Of a stretch of DNA of 64,000 nt, positions 56,611-64,000 are shown in pieces. Positions within the stretch are counted from its first letter, which is position 1; each line of letters starts with the position of its first letter. The position numbers were made by a program, and so were the translations under genes. The notes below the pieces were generated by a model. That model did no database searches and had not been told where the DNA came from. It was given only the letters and a program-made list of their open reading frames with translations. Origin of the DNA: Heliocidaris erythrogramma (Eukaryota > Echinodermata > Echinoidea > Camarodonta > Echinometridae); contig CM046854.1 of the NCBI GenBank assembly GCA_025617745.1, positions 58,190,721 to 58,254,720 on the forward strand, written 5' to 3'.

Positions 56611-57049
56611 TTGCAATTATTTTCATTAATATCACAACCATATTTGCAACCTTGCGATAGTCTGCAAGCTAATGGCAAGTTTGCGGCAAGCTTGCATCAA
56701 GCTTGCAGCAAGCTTACCAGGAGAAGGCAAGTTTGTATTATGCTTGCGGTAAGATTGCGAGAAGCTAGCGCAAGCTTGCAGTCATTAATACAAGCTATTT
56801 AAGGTTGCCGCAAGCTTGCCGCAAGCTTTCCGCAAGCTTGCCGCAACCGTACGTCCTTAAGATTTTTATAAGGGTAGGTTAAATGTTCATATAATTAGAG
56901 CAAGTTGAAGTTGTTTCGGTATTTCCGTAAATATCATGATTTTGAGGAGCAATTTTTTCAAAGTTGGTCAGTGATAAGGTATATATTTTTGATTTGGCTG
57001 AAAAGGATACATCTAGAAGTATCTAAATCCAAAAAGGGTACGGATTTAC

Positions 57050-57152
57050 GGGAGGGGGAGGGTGGAGGGGGTAGGGGGGTAGGGGGGAGGGGGAGGGGGG
57101 AGGAGGGGGAGGGGGAGGGGGGAGGAGGGGGAGGGGGAAGGAGGAGGGGGAA
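57050..57152. repeat. G-rich (GGGGGA)n tract
   Basis: About 100 bp of GGGGGAGGGGGAGG units on the plus strand. Potential G-quadruplex-forming sequence. Confidence 0.85.
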
Positions 57153-57366
57153 ATCATTGTCAATTTTCTTGACATTTTTTATGCTTGAATGATCATATAT
57201 TCCATGAGTAACTTCCTTTCTCTAATATGCCATTCACATGCAACTGAAATTTTACGGGTGTAAATTCTTGCAGATTTATCATGTTGCTTTCCATATTTTG
57301 TTTACGATACAGATAAATATACCAGATAAATATGCCAGATAATAAGAAAAATATATAAACGTTTAC

Positions 57367-57492
57367 CTGACCAGTTCTTCTGGAGTTTTGGTGAGATTAT
57401 TTTTACCTTCAGTGAATTATTGAAAGTAAACTGCACAGATTCGTTGTTGTTTATCACCTCCAACGAGAGAGGTCCATTGTACACATTTGTCA
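57367..57492 (-). CDS. Candidate internal exon of an unknown gene
   Basis: On the minus strand TTTTTCTCTTTATAG is a good 3' splice site ending at 57,493. The open frame reads TNVYNGPLSLEVINNNESVQ then FTFNNSLK. Two donors are possible: AAG|GTAAAA (exon end 57,407, 86 bp) or TCAG|GTAAAC (exon end 57,367, 126 bp, phase 1-1). The peptide looks non-repetitive and extracellular-like, but I do not recognise the family. A damaged second copy lies just upstream on the same strand at 57,615-57,690. Confidence 0.35.
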
Positions 57493-57614
57493 CTATAAAG
57501 AGAAAAACAGTAAATTCTGTGAGCTTGAAAACATCTGTTTAGCTGTCAGTTGTTGACAAACTTCCTTAAGTTCATATTAATTTAGATTGGTCTGTAGGTT
57601 AAATACAGTTGATA

Positions 57615-57690
57615 ACAAGATTCTTTACCTTCACTGAATTATTCAAAGTAAACTGTGAGCTGGAAAAGCATCAGTTTAGCTAGTTCCTGC
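57615..57690 (-). pseudogene. Damaged tandem duplicate of the candidate exon
   Basis: Minus strand: AGCTAAACTGATGCTTTTCC, AGCTCACAG, then TTTACTTTGAATAATTCAGT and GAAG|GTAAAG. It matches the intron flank and 3' end of the exon at 57,367-57,492. About 100 bp covering the acceptor and exon body are missing, at a TTTACT microhomology present at both breakpoints in the intact copy. Confidence 0.45.
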
Positions 57691-57790
57691 TGCTGAGTGG
57701 TAGGCCCAACCAAAAACGAGCTGAATCATATCCACTGGGTTTGATAAGCTGTGTACCAAACCTTTGATTGTATGTACGAATCAGGAAGTT

Positions 57791-57840
57791 CTCTTTGTAC
57801 TTTATTCTTCTTTGTACTTTATTCTTCTTTGTACTTTATT
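57791..57840 (-). repeat. Three 17-bp tandem repeats, each carrying AATAAA
   Basis: On the minus strand AATAAAGTACAAAGAAG is repeated three times, giving three AATAAA poly(A)-signal hexamers 17 bp apart. Confidence 0.85.
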
Positions 57841-58040
57841 CATAGCCACGAGGTCTTGCATTATATGGCCGCATGACTGTAATTAGATCCAGTCATTTTT
57901 GGTTATTCCTCCGCGACCTGTACCAAAGAAAAAAAATTGATATAAAACCAATGATACAATTTTGAACTCATTTTTTTTTTCATGTGTGTCTAAAGAGGGA
58001 TTAATACTGGTTAATATCAGTCCCATAAGAGAGCAGGAGT

Positions 58041-58289
58041 TGGTCCAATGGACTGCTTCGGTAATGTATGCAAATTTTATGCATACCTTTCAAACAAAGG
58101 TTATTCTTGACAACCTGAAAGCTTGCCGGACATAGCAACAAATAATGTATGCAAAATGGATTCCAAGCATTGAGGCTCATTTATAAAAAGCATGTTCATG
58201 GAATAACTCGTCACTAGGTGCTCAGAGAATATATGTGCATAAATTTGTGTGCATAAATTTGTATACATTACAGAAGCGGTCTATTGGAA
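58041..58289. mobile_element. MITE with TCCAATGGACTGCTTC ends
   Basis: TTGGTCCAATGGACTGCTTC with GGTAATGTATGCAAATTT on the left. The inverted right end reads TTCCAATAGACCGCTTCTGT, then AATGTATACAAATTT. 250 bp, non-coding. Confidence 0.8.
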
Positions 58290-58579
58290 TTTTATGGGGA
58301 CTACGCAAGAAATCTCATAACCTCTGTCGCTTAGACCAGGGGAGGGGGGTGTTTCATAAAGCTCATAAGTTTTAATGGTGCCATTGCTAGCACTTATTTT
58401 ACATGATATTTTTTAATTACTCATTTTTAACCATCAGCCTACAGGGAAAACAATTACATGTGTGGGACCATATGGGGTATCCCAGACATTAGTTTGGAGA
58501 TGTTCTTATTGTATCCCATGGATACTTTGGATTCAGCGTTGTCTTTTATAGGGTAAAAGGCCGTATTTTTGGGTTTGCG

Positions 58580-58815
58580 ATCTGGCGGTCACATTTCTCA
58601 ACGGATTTTGTTCAAATTTTGCATGAAGGTGTAGCTTGGTATATAATCTAAAAGCCTATAGATGTTGGTGATGCTGCCTTTAGTGTTCAGACTTTTATAG
58701 GGTCAAATTTGATAGATGTCTTGTGTGCGCTCTGACGGTCACATTTCACAATGGGATTTTGTTCAAATTTTGCATGAAGGTGTCTCTTGGTATAATCTAG
58801 TAAACATTATAAAAC
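58580..58815 (+). repeat. About 155-bp tandem repeat, 1.5 copies
   Basis: GGTCACATTTCTCAACGGAT, TTTGTTCAAATTTTGCATGA and AGGTGTAGCTTGGTATA recur at 58,736-58,805. Diverged relatives occur at 63,585-63,770 next to the Helitron-like end. Confidence 0.7.
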
Positions 58816-58841
58816 GGGTTCAAGAATGTAGCCATCCTGAT

Positions 58842-59459
58842 TAGTCAAATAACACCACGTGACCGTGCAAAAAAAAGTGATAACATACGACAAAAAGGCT
58901 CTAAACCACGGCTGAGCTGCGCGTACGCGTACCTTTGGCGCCTGAAAACTTAAAACGCAGTGAAATCGCATAGTTTAATTGTCATTTTAGCACAGGGATT
59001 ACATACGCGCACTGAAACGCGCATGACTTTTGTTGGCTGCGCTTCTGTGATGTCATCCAGGAAAGCAATTGCAGCCTCCATGACTGTGCGACTCTTGGCG
59101 TTTTTCTATGGGGTTCGTAACCATTTTTATAGACTTCATATTGCCGACCAGTTTTATAAAACTATTAATACATGGTTGTGAGTTCGTGCGTTAGTGCGAT
59201 CTGGCAACATGCAGGTTTTTATCGTGGTGTCAAAGGTATAGTACACCACGATAAAAACCTTTGTGTTGCCATATCGCACTTACGCAATCCCAACCATGTA
59301 TTAATATTATAATAACACACGGCTGTGAGTGCATTGGTTAAAAGTAGCGCACACGATAAACTTTAGAATTGTATGAAGCCACGACGTGTAGCAGACAATT
59401 CTGAAGTTATCAAGTGAGCTAATTTAACGAGAGCCGGGTGTTATTTGTGTAATTATTAG
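58842..59459. mobile_element. Putative element with CAAATAACACC ends
   Basis: GATTAGTCAAATAACACCAC at the left and GGGTGTTATTTGTGTAATTA at the right are inverted with small gaps. CpG-containing interior; the inner hairpin at 59,163 is separate. No transposase. Confidence 0.4.
59163..59307. repeat. Near-perfect 145-bp hairpin
   Basis: ATTAATACATGGTTGTGAG through GCAGGTTTTTATCGTGGTGT pairs with ACACCACGATAAAAACCTTT through CAACCATGTATTAAT. The loop is only about 17 bp. Confidence 0.85.
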
Positions 59460-59649
59460 AATCTAGATCTATACAGTTAATCTAACTAAACTAACGTTAG
59501 GTCACTATCTAACTTAACCTTAACTTAGATCTAACTCCCGGATCTAACTTACATGAAGGTTCTAGATCTAACCATGACATTACAACTCTATCAATTTCTG
59601 TGAGTACTGGGTACTTACCAGGAGGTGTTATGTCCACGGACCACAAGAA

Positions 59650-60582
59650 AAGCAGTATCTCTGGTTATAAACACTTTTATAAGTAAGATATTTGAAAAAA
59701 TTGTAAATATAAGACTGCTACATTTTTTGGAAACAAATAAGATATTGTATTGGCCTCAGTATGGCTTTAGAAAGAAGTACGGTATGAAGCTCCCAGTGAT
59801 TAATTTGATTAATAATACATTACGATCCATTGATGATGGGCAATGTACACTTGGAATATTCATCGATTTCCAAAAAGCTTTTGATACAGTTAAAGTATTT
59901 TTTTACATAAACTGTCACATTATGGTATACAAGGTTTGCCTTTGCAGTGGTTCCAAAGTTGCTTTCAAAATTGATTCCAATTTGTTAAAATCGGGGATAC
60001 ATTATCAGACAAGAGGCAAATCAAATGTGGAGTTCCGCAGGGGTCTGTTTTAGGCCCTACTCTATTTTTGATTTATATAAATGATTTACCACTAGTCACA
60101 GACTTTTTTAACTTGGGCTATTTGCTGATGATTCAAATCTATTTCATACATTTCCACCTCACCATGAAATTAATGCAAATTAATTAATACATCTGGTTCA
60201 AGAATGGTGTTTTGCAAATAGACTTACAATCAACTCCGCGAAAACAAATTTCATGCTTCTAAGCAGTCGCAGGATGAGGCCCTTTTTAAGAGGAAGACTA
60301 GAAATATTTGAGAAGGATATACAAGAGGTTGATGTTGCTACTTTTGTTGGTATACATATTGATAAACACTTGACTTGGAAACGCCATATTCAACAGGTAA
60401 ATAGCAGCATAATGAAAAAAGTTGGTATCTTGTTTTGGCTAAGGCATATCATATTGTTGTATAAAGCTCTAATACAACCGCATATTACATACGGTATTGA
60501 AGTATGGGGGAGCACTTATAAAATTAACCTTCAATGTATACTCTTTTCCACAAAAGATGGCAATACGTACTATTATATCGAC
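59650..60582 (+). mobile_element. LINE reverse transcriptase, 5'-truncated and frameshifted
   Basis: Non-LTR retrotransposon RT, CR1/L2/jockey-like by motif. ISKIFEKIVNIRLLHFLE and QYGFRKKYG precede motif A (GIFIDFQKAFDTV). [26 protein letters not shown] (motif B) and FADD (60,121-60,132, motif C) follow in other frames. The thumb FVGIHIDKHLTWKRHI, then LYKALIQPHITYGIEVWGS, closes this part. At least four frame changes; endonuclease and ORF1 absent. It stops at QKMAIRTIIS, where a family B hairpin begins; the 3' part resumes at about 62,889. Confidence 0.85.
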
Positions 60583-60656
60583 TGTTAGAAGCTAGAAGGG
60601 CATTAACATTTATATTTTAAGACAGAGTTAACGCCCTTCTGGTTCTCAACAGACAG
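60578..60656. repeat. Family B fold-back element at the LINE break
   Basis: TCGACTGTTAGAAGCTAGAA and inverted TTCTGGTTCTCAACAGACA, with GAGTTAACGCCC kept. It starts within the LINE reading frame, so the insertion is younger than the LINE copy. Confidence 0.8.
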
Positions 60657-60733
60657 CATACTGGTTTCGTTGGTGTTGTCATTTCATTACATTTACCATA
60701 TTTAATGTTTGGAGAAAAGCCATGTATTATCGT

Positions 60734-60935
60734 ATACCGTAAACATGGAATATTTCGCGGTGTGGAAATTTTCGCGCATTTCGCGCAGCATGAAATGTGC
60801 GCGAAAATAAAAACATGCAAATATTTTTGTTTATGTATTCTTTTGCCCATGAGCCTAGCGCATCGGCAAAATTTAAAACACGCGAAATTCATTTTACTCG
60901 GCCGAGCGCGAAAATTTCCACTTTTATAGTACCTA
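60734..60935. mobile_element. CpG-rich fold-back element ('TTTCGCG' type)
   Basis: ATACCGTAAACATGGAATAT, TTCGCGGTGTGGAAATTTTC and GCGCGAAAATAAAAACATGC on one side, GCGCGAAAATTTCCACTTTT with TAGTACC on the other. TTCGCG/CGCGAA words in inverted array. Similar repeats are known to me from many marine genomes. Confidence 0.6.
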
Positions 60936-62163
60936 GAAATATGTTTGAAAGGAAGAAGTTGAAAAAAAGAGGAAAACAGCCAATCTGCAGGTCCCCTAAA
61001 AGCGCGCTATTTTATTTCTTGTTCTGCCTATGAATACATAATGAGCAAGAACAGCCAGGAACATCTCATTTGCAAACTATTGAATAGACTACTTATCATT
61101 CACCCATTGTCATGAGTTGTACATCAAATAAAAGAAGGGGGATCAGAGATTTGTGATAGTGTTCCTTTTATGACAAAAAATGGAAATGAAATGAAATATA
61201 AATCTGGCCAAAACTACCATAGTTTTATTGTGAGCCAGGGCAAATTTGATATGAGCGTAAAGGGCATTTTCTGTACTTTCCAAAGATTGAAATAACATTA
61301 ATGTGCACTTCATGACAGGGTCAGGATCCAGCAATATGTAACCAATGTACACACTTTGTCTTTAAAAAAGTCAATTCCAGCATTCCGATTGGTTACCACC
61401 ACGCAAGATGTTTTCTCACAGCCAGGCAATGCTTTGAATGTAACGATGAAAAAGATGAGATTCCAGCGCTTCCATACATATGTGTCTTGATGGCGGCTCA
61501 TATACTTTTTATATGTCTTTTAACAACTTGAAATCTTGTGAAAAAAAGGCTTTTGTATGACTATTTCATCAGTTATTTTAAACAACTTATTTCTAAAATT
61601 CTGACTGAAACAAAATATCCCTGTGTTGGTAAACTATTCATTTATTTTTGCAGAAAGTCTAATGAGCACAGCATTAATATTTATTGAAGAACATAACTTT
61701 AAAGATGACCATGCGATACAGCCGACTGGGTGCAGGGAGAGAGTCCACTTCGGGCACTGGAAATAAAATGCGTGATTTTTGTGCATTTGCACACGGTTAG
61801 ACTGAAAAGATGAAGAGTTTTAATTAACGATCTAAGGAAGATGTGAAACCACTTTTAGAATTCGCTCCAAATTTAAATGAATATTATTAAATTATTCAAT
61901 TTACTGCTATAAATCATATATACCTTTAGTTTTTTCAGATCCCACTCGAGACCATTATTCCAATCTGTGAGAATCTTAAAGTAGATCTTTAATGATTTTA
62001 AATATTGGCTTAATACTTATTATTGCATAGATGGCATAAATTAAACAAGGTTATCCAAATTCAACGCTTGGAAACATCTGAAGTAATGATTATTATCAAT
62101 TATAAAACGGTAAAATACAGCCCCCGATATAGCAGCTGAAGAGCTCCTCGAACGCTGCTGAGA
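60936..62163. other. Sequence between LINE halves, no recognised gene
   Basis: AT-rich. The 60-70 codon minus frames at 61,143-61,501 overlap each other and have no domain. No terminal repeats of a single 2.3-kb insertion could be paired by eye. Confidence 0.3.
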
Positions 62164-62706
62164 TATGTGACGACACACCATGGACCAGTCCTGTCTAAGC
62201 AGACGATGTCCCATAACATCTTACACATTTTTCAGAGCCTATTTTGTCATCTCCTCTTCACTTATTTCTCTTCCTTCACTAGCGTCAGTCTTAATGTTAG
62301 TCTGTTGCCTCACTCTTAACTTCGTGTATGGTATTATTTTGATGAAAAATGCAGCGTTAAAAAAATAAAGGAATCAGTTACTTGTAAACAAAATAAGACG
62401 CCATTGTATTTTCAGCTGCTTGCACCGGGGCATGTTCGGCGTTTCGAGAGGGAACGAATACCATCCTGCTATTATTCGGAGGGCTTTATTTCATTGATCA
62501 TTGACCCTTCTCCTGTGTATTTACAATCAAACGGTTTTAGCTATCAGAATCAGTTTCACTTTCCCTTTATAATGGTGTGAAATAAGGTCATGTTTAAATA
62601 CACCAAACTCTTTATAATTTGATAAATAATTGCATTGCAATTACGTTCATTCATTATAGGACGTCGTCTGCTTAAGCAGGATCGATCCCGAGTGTGACGA
62701 CATCAA
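62164..62706. mobile_element. Putative element with 45-bp terminal inverted repeats
   Basis: TGTGACGACACACCATGGAC, CAGTCCTGTCTAAGCAGACG and ATGTCC at the left pair with GGACGTCGTCTGCTTAAGCA, GGATCGATCC and GAGTGTGACGACA at the right. About 540 bp overall. The 62-codon frame at 62,180-62,368 is unrecognised. Confidence 0.55.
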
Positions 62707-62888
62707 AACATCGCTATATTTCTGGCGAATCCTCGGATATTCCAGATGCTGAGAAGAGCTTTTATTTGTGTTGTTTTTATAATCATCAGATACGCAGTTG
62801 ACATAAAACTTATACGATTGCCATCTGTAAGCTTCCCAGTTTCTAGTGATACATTAATTGCCATATTTGTGATTTTCTTTGAATATCT

Positions 62889-63540
62889 ACTTTAAAAGTG
62901 TTTGAGTTACATCATCTAGCAGTAGCAACTTTTATGTTTGATTTGGTGCATAGAAACTTACCTCACTCCCTTGTTGATTATTGCAACATCATACAACAGT
63001 TATTCAACGAGACAAACGGTAGGAGGACAGTTGCACCTTCCACATTTTAAAACGACTCATGGTAACTTTTCAATGTCATTTGTAGGTAGCAATTGTTGGA
63101 ATAAACTCCCTTGTGGTATAAGACTAGAAAATATAAGAACAGGTTTTCGCAATGCTGTAATGCAGTTGTTGTTAAATGATAATCATTATTGTTAAAAGAT
63201 AATTTAATCATATATTAAATTCTACAATCCACGTTTAGTTAGCACTTAATATATACAGTATTAGACTGATGGAATTTTAGTTAGCTTTGTAAATCAGTTT
63301 TTTTTTGTTGTATTTATACATTGTTTAATGTGATAACACATGCTGATATATATAGAATGATAACTTGCATTTTCATGAGCAAATCTTAAAACTGGGGCCG
63401 GACCTGACTAGCACTTGTGCTATTTTCAGGTTCCATTTTAGCATATTTTTTCTTGTTTTTGCCATGATTTAATTATATAATGTTCTGTAAATATTGTAAA
63501 TATTATTATGTATTGTATCTTGATACTGGTAAATAAATAG
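62889..63540 (+). mobile_element. LINE 3' end (RT C-terminus and 3' UTR)
   Basis: LKVFELHHLAVATFMFDLVH, then in the next frame STRQTVGGQLHLPHFKTTHG and SMSFVGSNCWNKLPCGIRLE, the WNxLP-type C-terminus of CR1/L2/jockey LINEs. Stop at 63,195, then a 3' UTR with GCACTTGTGCTATTTTCAGG and an AATAAATAG end near 63,540. Probably the other half of the copy at 59,650. Confidence 0.75.
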
Positions 63541-63544
63541 TCAT

Positions 63545-63895
63545 GTTATATATCATATTTTTGATGTCTTGTTTCCCTCTGCAGGCCATATTTGTTGACA
63601 GATTCCTTTCAAATTATGTATGGAGATGTATCTTGGTACAATCTACAAATTTATACTTTTTGATAATGCTGCACTCATTGTTCTGTCCTTTATATGGTCA
63701 AAGGTCACATTTCTTGACAGATTTCTTTTGAATTTTTTATAGAGATGCATTTTACTCTAATCTACACACATTGTTTTGGTGATGCTGTTTCTAGTGTTGA
63801 CAATAGTCCAGGCTACCGGTGGCAATTTCTATGCCATCCTTTTGTTGCCAGTGCCGGGGGATACATTCGCATTGCGCGACAATGGACATTTCTAG
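63545..63895 (+). mobile_element. Helitron-like 3' end with internal about 130-bp repeats
   Basis: Two diverged tandem units (ATTTGTTGACAGATTCCTTT and ACATTTCTTGACAGATTTCT starts). Then comes GCCAGTGCCGGGGGATACAT, a small hairpin (CATTG-CGCGA-CAATG) and, 9 bp later, CTAG before T. Hairpin plus CTRR is the canonical Helitron 3' terminus, and non-autonomous forms often carry such tandem units. No 5' TC end or Rep/helicase seen. Confidence 0.4.
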
Positions 63896-64000
63896 TTATA
63901 TTTTGATCAACAGGTGCCTCAACCTTTTGAGTGTCATATGAGGTTTGACCCAACCAGTTTTTAAGTTTTTACCTTTTTTTGCACCAATAAATGCCTGTCT

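Larger units (their letters stand above)
53527..56876. mobile_element. 3.35-kb foldback-type element with GCAAGCTTGC arrays
   Basis: Ends TACCCTTATACAAATCTTGA and (inverted) TACCCTTATAAAAATCTTAA match at about 17 of 19 positions, with TA as a plausible target duplication. Both subterminal zones (53,555-54,190 and 56,145-56,850) consist of short units built on the self-palindromic GCAAGCTTGC plus CCGCAACCTTGCAGG variants. The middle is AT-rich and non-coding, with sub-repeats of its own. Long, modular, repeat-built inverted ends recall the published sea urchin TU foldback family, an architectural comparison only. Ala/Ser/Leu-rich frames (LAASLLQPCCNLAA) are repeat shadows. Confidence 0.7.

Noticed and set aside
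60936-62163. A single transposon inserted into the LINE across the whole 2.3-kb gap
   Set aside because: No paired ends were found at the two LINE breakpoints; several separate elements explain more of it.

Overview
The window looks like animal genomic DNA from a deuterostome marine invertebrate, most likely an echinoderm and probably a sea urchin. The reasons are AT-rich, gene-poor sequence, very many short fold-back (MITE-like) elements, tRNA-derived SINE pieces, a decayed LINE, long GA/CT tracts, and intronless metazoan-type coding sequence. The species call is inference. I see no bacterial operon, rRNA, intact tRNA, CRISPR array, or retrovirus or LTR element.

Positions 1-41,500 contain no convincing protein gene. 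They hold polypurine/polypyrimidine tracts of 100-800 bp, about a dozen families of palindromic elements, several local tandem duplications, and islands of GC-richer, low-repeat sequence with clustered homeodomain- and POU-like motifs. Those islands are candidate cis-regulatory elements, and the stretch resembles a gene desert.

Positions 41,500-51,500 are the coding part, all on the minus strand. A large intact single-exon gene at 48,483-51,422 encodes a predicted membrane protein: signal or anchor, short lumenal region, one transmembrane helix, about 770 residues of coiled coil, and a C-terminal C3HC4 RING. Its coiled coil includes seven near-identical 35-residue (105-bp) repeats, each exactly five heptads. 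A shorter paralogue with the same architecture lies at 41,588-42,569 and carries one frame change. Between them at 47,564-48,024 is a THAP zinc-finger gene or pseudogene with two single-base frame changes. If expressed, the two RING proteins would be membrane-anchored E3 ubiquitin ligase candidates.

Positions 51,500-64,000 are transposon-dominated. There is a 3.35-kb element with short terminal inverted repeats and subterminal arrays of the palindrome GCAAGCTTGC, reminiscent in layout of sea urchin TU foldback elements. Next come a possible small spliced exon and its damaged tandem duplicate (57.4-57.7 kb), more MITEs, a LINE split into two parts by 2.3 kb of other sequence, and a Helitron-like 3' end at 63.9 kb.

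Fold-back families are lettered for cross-reference. A has GGGGAGCGTTTCATCAAG arms and a CCAAT-containing core. B has GTTTGGAGCCAGAAGGGCGT arms of about 75 bp. C is the 'GGTCTTTA' repeat. G, H and N have TTAA ends.
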